Of a stretch of DNA of 6,521 nucleotides, positions 1 through 5,446 are shown piece after piece (position 1 is the stretch's first letter; each line of letters starts with the position of its first letter). Below the pieces are notes generated by a model that was not told the origin of the DNA, did no database searches, and saw only the letters and a list, made by a program, of their open reading frames with translations. Source of the DNA: JAKEGK01 sp036507695 (GTDB lineage Bacteria; Pseudomonadota; Gammaproteobacteria; SZUA-152); the NCBI GenBank assembly GCA_036507695.1, contig DATCIR010000054.1, positions 1 to 6,521 of the forward strand, in the 5' to 3' direction. The position numbers were made by a program, and so were the translations under genes.

Positions 1-343
1 AGAATGAGAGTTTATAAATAGCTTATTTGTTAGCCCTTATTTACATTCAATGAAATTCGTCATTGCGGCGGATGCCGGAATCCAGGGCATTTATTTCTGG
101 ATACCGGTTTACACCGGTATGACAAGGCCTGTGAAAATGCCGAGTAAACCCGGGTCAGAGAGCAATTGTTTCTAATATACTAATAGCCAATCAGATAAAT
201 GCTCTCTTCCTCTTCTACTCTCAGTCTTCCTGGCTGACCTAGACGAGTCTGTCATTTTGTGATTTGTTCCATAAAAGCAGGGTTCGCGGTTATTGCCGCG
301 CTGAATAAGGACTGGTCTCCCCTCTATACCACCTTTTAAAACC
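1..343. other. Non-coding region downstream of the NDUFA9-like gene
   Basis: No convincing gene is seen on either strand. Open frames entering this stretch are shadows of the neighbouring gene and have no ribosome binding site. The left part is AT-rich and holds the palindromic repeat at 59-123. Further right are two small inverted repeats: AGAGAGC at 157-163 with GCTCTCT at 201-207 (37-base loop), and CGCGG at 285-289 with CCGCG at 296-300 (6-base loop). Neither is followed by a T-run in a direction that would make it a clear terminator for the minus-strand gene ending at 344. Confidence 0.6.
59..123. repeat. Dispersed palindromic intergenic repeat
   Basis: Two 27-base arms (59-85 and 97-123) are inverted copies matching at 20 of 27 positions, separated by an 11-base AT-rich loop. 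The outer ends are perfect: GTCAT pairs with ATGAC, and ATCCAG next to the loop pairs with CTGGAT. This pattern (GTCAT, a GC-rich centre, GGAATCCAG, loop, CTGGAT, ATGAC) matches a widespread type of dispersed repeat seen in intergenic regions of beta- and gammaproteobacteria. It would fold into a long imperfect hairpin in RNA from either strand. That it is multicopy in this genome is inferred from resemblance; only one copy is in the window. Confidence 0.72.
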
Positions 344-1303
344 CTACCGGCGCGCGGCGCGGCGCAACTGAGTATAGCGTTTGCGTATCGATTGTTGGCC
401 GAGGTATAGAGGAACGATGGACTCCACTGACTTGGGGTTGATGCCGAATATTTGCGGAAAGCCTTCATCGCAAACACTATCAACCGTGGCGGAAAGATAG
501 TTATCCAGGGTGAAGGGTTTGCCGGGCAGCACGCCCATGACCATCGCCTGCATGCGGGATAAGCCGCTACCCAGCGGCAGGATCGGTTTGCGGATACCGC
601 ACACGGCGGCGGTATATTTGACCAGCTCGTGCAAGGTATAGATGTTGGGTCCGCATAAGGGGTAACGTTGCGCGAAGGTGCGCCGGTCATCAAGCGCGTG
701 CACAAAGGCGTGCGCCACATCTTCCACATAAACCGGAGCGAACTTTGCGTTAGCGCACGCCAGGGGAAAGGGCGCGAAGCGCGGCGGTATGCGCAACAGC
801 TTGGCGAAGCGGTTGAAGAAACTGTCCTCCGGTCCAAAAATGACCGAGGGCTGGAAACTGGTTATATGCACATCGTGCATCACGGTGTGCAGGTATTTTT
901 CCGCCTCTCCTTTGCTGCGCAGGTAGTTACTGGGCGCGTTGATATCGGCTTTTAGCGCGCTCATATGCAGCAGGCGTGGCACTTGGTTTTTAATGCAGGC
1001 TTCGCCGACTTTGCGCGTCAGTTCGACATGTACTTTCTGAAAAGTGCTTTTGCCGGTTTCATTCAGTATGCCAACCAGGTTGATGACCGCGTCCTGCCCG
1101 GTGAATTGCTGTTTCAGTACCGGCGGATCATGGATATCGGCCGACACGATTTTCACCGTGGGCAACACCAGTAAATCACGATGCCGTTCCCGGTGCCGGG
1201 AGATAATTTTAATGCGGTGCCCCTGTCTCGCCAGTTGTTCAACGATATGCCGCCCCACAAAACCGGTGCCGCCCAATACACAAATGTTTTTCACTTGAGA
1301 CAC
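344..1303 (-). CDS. NDUFA9-like NAD(P)-binding epimerase/dehydratase family protein (atypical SDR)
   Basis: An extended/atypical short-chain dehydrogenase of the family often annotated as 'complex I NDUFA9 subunit family protein', related to the accessory NDUFA9 subunit of mitochondrial complex I. The bacterial members are stand-alone proteins with no established substrate. Numbered from the chosen start (319 residues), the Rossmann glycine motif GGTGFVG is at 11-17. An SDR-like triad is visible: Ser115 in HMSAL, then Tyr127 and Lys131 in YLRSK. The segment SFQPSVIFGPED (149-160) is typical of NDUFA9-like proteins. The C-terminus is basic (RKRYTQLRRAARR). The frame is open back to a TTG at 1318, but GGAG at 1313-1316 lies 9 bases before the GTG at 1301-1303, giving MSQVKNICVLGG, so that start is preferred. 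A GTG three codons further in is also possible. It is divergent from the aldehyde dehydrogenase. The family call is firm; the biochemical role is unknown. Confidence 0.88.
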   Translation of the reverse strand: MSQVKNICVLGGTGFVGRHIVEQLARQGHRIKIISRHRERHRDLLVLPTVKIVSADIHDPPVLKQQFTGQDAVINLVGILNETGKSTFQKVHVELTRKVGEACIKNQVPRLLHMSALKADINAPSNYLRSKGEAEKYLHTVMHDVHITSFQPSVIFGPEDSFFNRFAKLLRIPPRFAPFPLACANAKFAPVYVEDVAHAFVHALDDRRTFAQRYPLCGPNIYTLHELVKYTAAVCGIRKPILPLGSGLSRMQAMVMGVLPGKPFTLDNYLSATVDSVCDEGFPQIFGINPKSVESIVPLYLGQQSIRKRYTQLRRAARR

Positions 1304-1312
1304 GTAAGCATT

Positions 1313-1316
1313 CTCC
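1313..1316 (-). promoter_or_regulatory. Ribosome binding site deciding the NDUFA9-like start
   Basis: GGAG on the minus strand is followed by 9 bases and then GTG at 1303-1301. The alternative TTG start at 1318-1316 would contain this site inside the coding sequence and has no good Shine-Dalgarno of its own. Confidence 0.55.
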
Positions 1317-1331
1317 AACGTTGACCCGCAC

Positions 1332-1345
1332 GCTGATCAATCAGC
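1332..1345. promoter_or_regulatory. 14-bp palindrome, possible operator
   Basis: GCTGAT-CA-ATCAGC is a perfect inverted repeat with 6-bp arms and a 2-bp centre. It lies between the candidate minus-strand -10 box (1357-1362) and the GTG start of the NDUFA9-like gene, near where transcription would begin. A dimeric repressor bound here would block that transcript. The operator role is inference; no regulator is encoded in the window. Confidence 0.3.
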
Positions 1346-1356
1346 TACCGGGCGAG

Positions 1357-1385
1357 ATTCTCCGTAACAATTGCCATAGCGTCAA
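1357..1385 (-). promoter_or_regulatory. Candidate sigma-70 promoter for the NDUFA9-like gene
   Basis: On the minus strand, TTGACG (1385-1380, five of six bases matching the -35 consensus) is followed by a 17-base spacer and GAGAAT (1362-1357, four of six matching the -10 consensus). Transcription would start near 1350, giving a leader of about 47 bases before the GTG at 1303. The -35 and spacing are good and the -10 is weak. Confidence 0.38.
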
Positions 1386-1483
1386 GTGCGTGAACCGCAC
1401 AGCACGAACTGTCATGATACGGTTAATTTCTGAACATGAATATCATAATCTGTAATAAATTAATGGACATCAATGGGATTCTT

Positions 1484-1512
1484 CTGAAAACGCTCTGTGT
1501 CATCGTTATACT
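1484..1512 (+). promoter_or_regulatory. Candidate sigma-70 promoter for the aldehyde dehydrogenase gene
   Basis: CTGAAA (1484-1489, four of six matching the -35 consensus), a 17-base spacer and TATACT (1507-1512, five of six matching the -10 consensus). Predicted start is near 1519, about 33 bases before the preferred ATG at 1552. The surrounding AT-rich stretch (1420-1515) offers other weaker boxes, such as CATAAT at 1444-1449. Confidence 0.45.
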
Positions 1513-1538
1513 TTAATTCCGTGTGCGAAAAAGGTGAT

Positions 1539-1542
1539 GAGG
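1539..1542 (+). promoter_or_regulatory. Ribosome binding site deciding the aldehyde dehydrogenase start
   Basis: GAGG at 1539-1542 is 9 bases before the ATG at 1552. The in-frame starts further upstream (GTG 1534, ATG 1537, ATG 1546) lie before or too close to this site. AAGG at 1531-1534 could alternatively serve the ATG at 1546. Confidence 0.5.
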
Positions 1543-1551
1543 AAAATGCTT

Positions 1552-2916
1552 ATGCCCTATCAGTCGATTAACCCGGCGACCGGTGAAACCCTGGCAAGCG
1601 TAGAAACCTGGGACAATTCCACCCTGGAGCGTACATTAGTCGCGGTGGACGAAGCCAATCGCGTCTGGGCATCCACGGCCTTGTTGAAACGCTGTGAACT
1701 GCTGCGCCGGGCCGCGCAACAGTTACGTGAGGATAAAGAAAAGCTGGCGGCAACCGTCACGCGCGAAATGGGTAAGCTGATTGCCGAGGCCGAAGCGGAA
1801 GTGCAGAAATGCGCGCTCGGCTGTGAGTATTATGCGGAGCAGGGCGCGGCGTTCCTGCAGGATGAAATAATCAAAACCGATGCCGGTAATAGTTACGTGT
1901 GTTACCAGCCCATCGGCACCGTGCTGGCGGTGATGCCCTGGAATTTCCCCTTATGGCAGGTATTCCGGTTCGCGGCGCCGGCCTTGGTGGCCGGCAATAC
2001 CGGTGTGTTAAAACACGCATCCAATGTGCCGCAATGCGCGCTGGCTATTGAAGCGGTGTTGAACAACGCGGGATTCCCCGCGAACGTATTTCGCACCTTG
2101 TTGATCAGCGCGGCGCAGGTGCCATCGGTTATCGAGAATCCCATCATCAAGGCCGTGACCTTGACCGGCAGTGAACCGGCGGGGCGGCAAGTGGCCGCGC
2201 ACGCCGGCGCCAATCTCAAGAAGAGTGTGCTGGAACTGGGCGGTTCGGATCCGTTTGTGGTGCTGGAAGACGCGGACCTGGAGCATACGGTCAAGAACGC
2301 CGTGACGTCCCGGTTTCTCAACGCCGGGCAAAGTTGCATTGCCGCCAAGCGCTTTATCGTCGTGCAAGGTATCGCGGAGGAATTTCTGCGGCGTTTGCGC
2401 ACGGCGGTTGCGGCGCTTAAAGCCGGTGATCCCATGGACCGGGCCACCACCTTGGCGCCCCTGGCGCGCCGGGATTTGCGCGGCGAATTGCACCGGCAAG
2501 TCACGGATAGCATTGCCGCAGGCGCGCGCGTTGTCACCGGCTGCGCGCCGGTGGCGGGACCGGGTGCGTTTTATCAGGCATCCATTCTCGCGGACATCAA
2601 ACCGGGGATGCGCGCTTATGACGAGGAGCTGTTCGGGCCGGTTGCGTTAGTGATCATTGCAACGGACGAAGCGCATGCCCTGCGCATTGCCAACGATACC
2701 CGGTTTGGCCTGGGCGGCAGCGTCTGGACCCGGGATCCACAACGCGGCGAAGCGTTTGCGCGACAACTACAAGCCGGGTCAGTATTCGTCAATGGTTTTG
2801 TGAAGAGTGATCCGCGCTTGCCTTTCGGCGGCATCAAGGCCTCCGGTTACGGGCGCGAATTATCGCACCATGGCCTGCATGAATTCGTCAATATCAAAAC
2901 CGTCTGGATACGTTAG
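1552..2916 (+). CDS. NAD-dependent succinate-semialdehyde dehydrogenase (Sad/YneI type, ALDH superfamily)
   Basis: Oxidises an aldehyde, most likely succinate semialdehyde, to the acid using NAD(P)+; cytoplasmic. The protein is 454 residues from ATG 1552, close to E. coli Sad (about 460). All main ALDH landmarks are present, here numbered from 1552: PWNFPLW at 129-135 with the oxyanion asparagine Asn131, cofactor-binding Lys154, TGS at 205-207, general base Glu228 in LELGG, catalytic Cys262 in AGQSC, EELFGP at 358-363 and PFGGIKASGYGRE at 424-436. The sequence around LELGGSDPF and the end ELSHHGLHEFVNIKTVW match E. coli Sad closely, which favours this subfamily over GabD or betaine-aldehyde dehydrogenases. 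Longer in-frame starts exist at 1534, 1537 and 1546, but the Shine-Dalgarno spacing and the MPYQSINPATGE beginning favour 1552. It is transcribed alone, divergent from the NDUFA9-like gene. No GABA transaminase or permease is nearby, so the physiological pathway is unclear and a broader aldehyde range is possible. Confidence 0.9.
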   Translation: MPYQSINPATGETLASVETWDNSTLERTLVAVDEANRVWASTALLKRCELLRRAAQQLREDKEKLAATVTREMGKLIAEAEAEVQKCALGCEYYAEQGAAFLQDEIIKTDAGNSYVCYQPIGTVLAVMPWNFPLWQVFRFAAPALVAGNTGVLKHASNVPQCALAIEAVLNNAGFPANVFRTLLISAAQVPSVIENPIIKAVTLTGSEPAGRQVAAHAGANLKKSVLELGGSDPFVVLEDADLEHTVKNAVTSRFLNAGQSCIAAKRFIVVQGIAEEFLRRLRTAVAALKAGDPMDRATTLAPLARRDLRGELHRQVTDSIAAGARVVTGCAPVAGPGAFYQASILADIKPGMRAYDEELFGPVALVIIATDEAHALRIANDTRFGLGGSVWTRDPQRGEAFARQLQAGSVFVNGFVKSDPRLPFGGIKASGYGRELSHHGLHEFVNIKTVWIR

Positions 2917-3035
2917 CCCGCATTTCTCACCAGGCGGCCCTAATTATGAAGATTAGATGTGAAAACAAACGGCTATGCCCGATACGTCAATCACACATTG
3001 TTCAGCTCTCTGGCCTATCGCGGTTCAGACTGGTC

Positions 3036-3168
3036 TTCGCGTCCGTAGGCTTGCTCTTCACTTTTGTACAGGAAGTACTTATGGCGCGAAGCCCAGGGAT
3101 GGGCGAGAGCGCCCAAGCCATAGCTACGGCTATGACTTTCGCTCCAGAGCGGCGCCTACGAACACGAA
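3036..3168. repeat. 133-bp inverted-repeat-bounded element (MITE-like)
   Basis: The left end (3036-3050, TTCGCGTCCGTAGGC) and right end (3154-3168, GCCTACGAACACGAA) are inverted copies matching at 13 of 15 positions. Similarity continues inwards, with a one-base offset, through GCTCT (3053-3057) on the left and AGAGC (3146-3150) on the right. The interior contains hairpin unit A (3066-3113) and a perfect small hairpin, CATAGC (3119-3124), TACG loop, GCTATG (3129-3134). There is no open reading frame for a transposase. The architecture resembles a small non-autonomous mobile or palindromic repeat; no target-site duplication was recognised. Confidence 0.5.
3066..3113 (+). repeat. Hairpin repeat unit A
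   Basis: This unit is 40 of 48 identical to unit B at 3180-3227 in the same orientation, 114 bp apart. It starts GTACAGGAAGTAC and folds into a two-part stem: GGCGC (3083-3087) with GCGCC (3109-3113), an internal bulge (GAA/GAGA), then GCCC (3091-3094) with GGGC (3101-3104) around an AGGGAT loop. Sequences like this (GAGCCCATGGATGGGCGAGAGC) recall dispersed intergenic repeats of gammaproteobacterial genomes, but I cannot name the family. Confidence 0.68.
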
Positions 3169-3179
3169 TCCTGCGCGAT

Positions 3180-3227
3180 GTACAGGATGTACGAGTGCCG
3201 CGGAGCCCATGGATGGGCGAGAGCGGC
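3180..3227 (+). repeat. Hairpin repeat unit B
   Basis: The second copy of the 48-base unit, 8 mismatches from unit A. Its outer stem is GCCGC (3197-3201) with GCGGC (3223-3227) and its inner stem GCCC (3205-3208) with GGGC (3215-3218) around ATGGAT. Relative to unit A, one outer pair has switched from G-C to C-G, so pairing is kept although both bases changed. A further hairpin, ATCCTG (3168-3173) with CAGGAT (3183-3188), overlaps the start of the unit. Unit B lies just outside the 133-bp bracketed element and ends 38 bp before the permease start. Confidence 0.66.
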
Positions 3228-3265
3228 CTGCTCCCGCGATCCTGGTGAGAAATGCGGGCTAGGGC

Positions 3266-4063
3266 GTGGAGTTTTTGCTGATTTTACTCCTGTACTTGCT
3301 GACCGGCGCGGTGGCAGGATTGTGTGCCGGGCTGTTCGGTGTCGGCGGCGGACTCATCGTGGTTCCCGCGTTGGCCTATGTGTTCGGTTATCTCAACGTC
3401 AGCAGTGCTTCTATTATGCAACTCGCGGTGGGTACGTCGCTGGCGGTGATTATTGTTACCTCGCTGTCTTCGGTAGTGGCGCATCATAAACACGGCGCCG
3501 TGGAGTGGCTGTTGTTCGCCAGGATGGCGCCGTTTATTGTTGCGGGCAGTTTGCTGGGCGCTTATTTCGCGACCCGCGTGCCCAGCGATTCCTTGAAACT
3601 CATTTTTGGCGTGGTGGAAATTATTATCGCCGTGCAACTGTTTTATGAGTTTCGGCCGCAGCCGGCGCGCGCCTTGCCGGGTGTGGCCGGCTTGGGCGCG
3701 GTAAGTGCGGGCATCGGATTTATTTCCGCCGTGGCCGGGATCGGCGGCGGCACCCTGACTGTGCCGTTTCTCACCTGGTGCAATATCGCCATCCACCGGG
3801 CGATTGCGACCTCGGCCGCCTGCGGCCTGCCGATCGCCGTTGCCGGCAGTGTGGGATTTATGTTATTGGCGCCAGCGACGGCGGATCTGCCGGAACAGGC
3901 GATCGGGTTTGTTTATTGGCCGGCCCTGCTGGGAATCGCCTTCGCCAGCATGCTGGCGGCGCCGTGGGGCGCGCGCCTGGCGCATCGCATGTCTACAGAT
4001 AAACTCAGGCGCAGGTTCGCGCTGTTTTTGTTGTTCATTGGCTTGCTGATGTTGATAAAGTAA
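3266..4063 (+). CDS. Sulfite exporter TauE/SafE family permease
   Basis: A polytopic inner-membrane protein of 265 residues, a normal size for the TauE/SafE (DUF81) family, whose characterised members move sulfite, sulfoacetate or related anions. It shows the family's internal duplication: GLFGVGGGLIVVP (22-34) in the N-terminal half and AVAGIGGGTLTVP (155-167) in the C-terminal half, each at the start of a repeat. Other typical segments are MQLAVGTSLAVI (51-62), HHKHGAVEW (73-81) and ATSAACGLPIAVAGSVGF (181-198). About eight hydrophobic segments are visible, with a positively charged loop near 241-250 before the last helix. The start is GTG 3266: a stop codon lies two codons upstream and no in-frame ATG occurs until codon 51. 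The Shine-Dalgarno is poor, so translation may be weak. The substrate cannot be read from sequence; sulfite is favoured by the neighbouring SoeC/DmsC-like operon, but the family is broad. Confidence 0.9.
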   Translation: MEFLLILLLYLLTGAVAGLCAGLFGVGGGLIVVPALAYVFGYLNVSSASIMQLAVGTSLAVIIVTSLSSVVAHHKHGAVEWLLFARMAPFIVAGSLLGAYFATRVPSDSLKLIFGVVEIIIAVQLFYEFRPQPARALPGVAGLGAVSAGIGFISAVAGIGGGTLTVPFLTWCNIAIHRAIATSAACGLPIAVAGSVGFMLLAPATADLPEQAIGFVYWPALLGIAFASMLAAPWGARLAHRMSTDKLRRRFALFLLFIGLLMLIK

Positions 4064-4076
4064 ATTTGCGTAATTA

Positions 4077-4099
4077 GCGCCGCTGAAAAAGGCGCGTTT
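4077..4099. terminator. Weak hairpin downstream of the TauE-like gene
   Basis: GCGCC (4077-4081) pairs with GGCGC (4091-4095) around a 9-base loop, 13 bases after the permease stop codon, and is followed by only a short GTTT. The stem is GC-rich but the T-tract is poor, so it may slow or stop transcription only weakly. Confidence 0.35.
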
Positions 4100-4115
4100 G
4101 ACCGTTGTCTGGTCT

Positions 4116-4155
4116 CGCCAGGTAAGACCCTATGAATCGGAGAGTGGCGTTTTTT
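4116..4155 (+). terminator. Candidate rho-independent terminator with T6 tract
   Basis: CGCCA (4116-4120) can pair with TGGCG (4145-4149), which is followed directly by six T residues (4150-4155). The 24-base loop is long for a classical terminator. A competing hairpin, GGTCT (4111-4115) with AGACC (4125-4129), overlaps it. The T-run directly after the stem and the location between convergent genes support the call. Confidence 0.32.
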
Positions 4156-4156
4156 C

Positions 4157-4392
4157 AACGCAAAGGCGCAGAGACGCCAAGAGTTTCCATAAGCCGTCTA
4201 TGCAAAAGGTCATATGAACATCCGCTGGCTGGAACCTTGACAGCAACTTTGGATGGCAAACAATAGCTCAAGCAACATTGTCCAAGCAAGGCCGGAAATA
4301 TTCACTCTGCATAACACAGAAATCGGTGCTCCCGAAAACGCTGGATACTGGATAGATGCCCGGTTGAAATTAAATCTTTGCGCCTTTGCGTT
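4157..4392. repeat. 236-bp segment bounded by 18-bp inverted repeats (MITE-like)
   Basis: The left arm AACGCAAAGGCGCAGAGA (4157-4174) and the right arm TCTTTGCGCCTTTGCGTT (4375-4392) are inverted copies matching at 17 of 18 positions. Motifs of the AACGCAAAGGCGCAAAGA type are known as abundant intergenic repeats in many bacterial genomes. The ~200 bases between the arms show no coding sequence and no transposase. The segment could be a non-autonomous mobile element or two separate copies of a short dispersed repeat in opposite orientation. No flanking target duplication was identified. Confidence 0.6.
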
Positions 4393-4425
4393 AGGTCAGG
4401 CGGGAGGATACTCACGAATACCGCG

Positions 4426-5406
4426 TCAACCGCCCGTCATCGACATGAAACGCACCACCTGATGAGGCTTTTCGTTGAACTCATGACGTTCGGGTTTGAG
4501 CGCGATGCCGTCTATAATTACTTGTTTTAATTGCGCGTCACTCATGCCTTGTCTTAATAATGGCCGGAGTTCGACTTTGTCCGACTGCCCCAGGCACAGG
4601 TAGAGCGTGCCGTCCGCCGCGAGCCGCACGCGGTTGCAGGTTTCGCAAAAATGTTGCGACAGCGGCGTGATAAAGCCGATGCGCAGTTCCGTGCCCGCCA
4701 CCTGAACATACCGCGCCGGACCGCCACCGGGCATCACGCCGGGAATCAATTCATATTTTTCCGCCAGCCGTTGTTTGATTTTCTGCAAGTCAACGAAATG
4801 GTTTACCGCTTCCTGGCCGGTGGCGCCCATGGGCATGGTTTCGATAAAGCGCAGGGTAAAGCCATGCTCGATGCAAAACGCCACCAGGTCTTCGGCTTCA
4901 TCGTCATTGATGCCTTGCATTAACACGGTGTTGATTTTGATGGGCGTGAATCCCGCCGCCTTGGCGGCCATCAAACCATCCAGGACTTTTTCCAGTTTGC
5001 CGCCGTTGGTAATGGCTTTGAAGCGCGCCGGGTTCAGGCTGTCCAGGCTGATATTCAGCCGGGTGATATTGGCTTGTTTCAGTGCCCGTGCGTAGCGTTT
5101 AAGTTGCACGGCGTTGGTGCTGAGGGATAAATCCGTGATGCCCGGTAATTCCGATAGCCGTTGCGCCAGCTCGGGAATGTTTTTTCGCACCAGGGGTTCA
5201 CCACCGGTGATCCGGATACGGCTCACACCCAATTCCGCAAACGCTTTGATCACGCGCTCGATCTCGTGAAAGGTTAACCACTCGGTAGGTTCTTCAAAAT
5301 CATTGAAGCCTTTTGGCAGGCAATAAAAGCAGCGCAAGTCGCAACGGTCGGTGACCGATAAGCGCACGTATTCGATGCTTCTGCCAAATGGGTCGATGAG
5401 TGCCAT
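4426..5406 (-). CDS. moaA: GTP 3',8-cyclase MoaA (molybdenum cofactor biosynthesis)
   Basis: A radical S-adenosylmethionine enzyme that converts GTP to 3',8-cyclo-7,8-dihydro-GTP, the first step of molybdopterin synthesis with MoaC; cytoplasmic. At 326 residues it is full length. The radical SAM cluster motif is Cys22-Cys26-Cys29 in DRCDLRCFYC, followed by GGEP at 68-71, STN at 96-98 and SLDSL at 120-124. The second, substrate-binding 4Fe-4S cluster uses Cys254, Cys257 and Cys271 (FCETCNRVRL and LYLCLG). The protein ends in Gly-Gly, the conserved MoaA C-terminal tail needed for activity. The start ATG 5406 gives the expected N-terminus (LIDPFGRSIEYVRLSVTDRC), but no clear Shine-Dalgarno precedes it. 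It lies 40 bp downstream of the DmsC/SoeC-like gene on the same strand with no obvious terminator between, so it is probably the last visible gene of that operon. No other moa, moe or mob gene is in the window. Confidence 0.97.
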   Translation of the reverse strand: MALIDPFGRSIEYVRLSVTDRCDLRCFYCLPKGFNDFEEPTEWLTFHEIERVIKAFAELGVSRIRITGGEPLVRKNIPELAQRLSELPGITDLSLSTNAVQLKRYARALKQANITRLNISLDSLNPARFKAITNGGKLEKVLDGLMAAKAAGFTPIKINTVLMQGINDDEAEDLVAFCIEHGFTLRFIETMPMGATGQEAVNHFVDLQKIKQRLAEKYELIPGVMPGGGPARYVQVAGTELRIGFITPLSQHFCETCNRVRLAADGTLYLCLGQSDKVELRPLLRQGMSDAQLKQVIIDGIALKPERHEFNEKPHQVVRFMSMTGG

Positions 5407-5446
5407 GGTTAAATTACGCTAGTGATGTACCCGCTATTCTAAACCA

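Larger units (their letters stand above)
2917..3265. other. Repeat-bearing non-coding gap between the aldehyde dehydrogenase and TauE-like genes
   Basis: No gene is supported in these 349 bases. Short open frames here run through the hairpin repeats, and their predicted peptides contain translated repeat (for example SPGMGES and SPWMGES). The first ~110 bases hold nothing recognisable and no strong terminator for the upstream gene. From 3036 onward the sequence is dominated by inverted repeats, listed separately. No convincing promoter for the downstream permease was found. Confidence 0.65.
4064..4425. other. Non-coding gap between convergent TauE-like and moaA genes
   Basis: These 362 bases separate two genes that end towards each other. 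The left part has two terminator-like hairpins (4077-4099 and 4116-4155). The remainder is an inverted-repeat-bounded segment (4157-4392). A 69-codon open frame from 4253 has no ribosome binding site, reads through the right-hand repeat arm and overlaps the moaA 3' end, so it is not called as a gene. Confidence 0.6.

Noticed and set aside
172..837. 221-codon minus-strand open frame
   Set aside because: It lies mostly antisense-frame within the NDUFA9-like gene on the same strand in a different frame. Its composition (rich in Ser, Arg, Cys, Pro) is that of an out-of-frame shadow.
1332..1345. Transcription terminator at the palindrome
   Set aside because: The 2-base centre is too short for a hairpin loop and no T-run follows, so a protein-binding palindrome is more likely.
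1902..2537. 211-codon minus-strand open frame opposite the aldehyde dehydrogenase
   Set aside because: It is antisense to an ALDH with all catalytic motifs intact. Long antisense frames are expected in GC-rich coding DNA and this one shows no domain.
3036..3227. CRISPR array or short tandem repeat array
   Set aside because: Only two diverged units with unequal, structured flanks; no regular spacers and no cas genes.
2946..3262. Two overlapping ~100-codon plus-strand open frames upstream of the permease
   Set aside because: Both are translations of the hairpin repeats, showing repeated SPxMGES or MDGRER peptides in different frames, with no ribosome binding site or family resemblance.
4157..4392. 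Intact insertion sequence
   Set aside because: The inverted ends are convincing but 236 bp cannot hold a transposase and no target duplication was seen, so only a non-autonomous element or paired repeat is supported.
4253..4462. 69-codon plus-strand open frame between the permease and moaA genes
   Set aside because: It has no ribosome binding site, reads through the right arm of the inverted repeat (giving LNLCAFALG) and overlaps the moaA coding end on the opposite strand. No recognisable domain.
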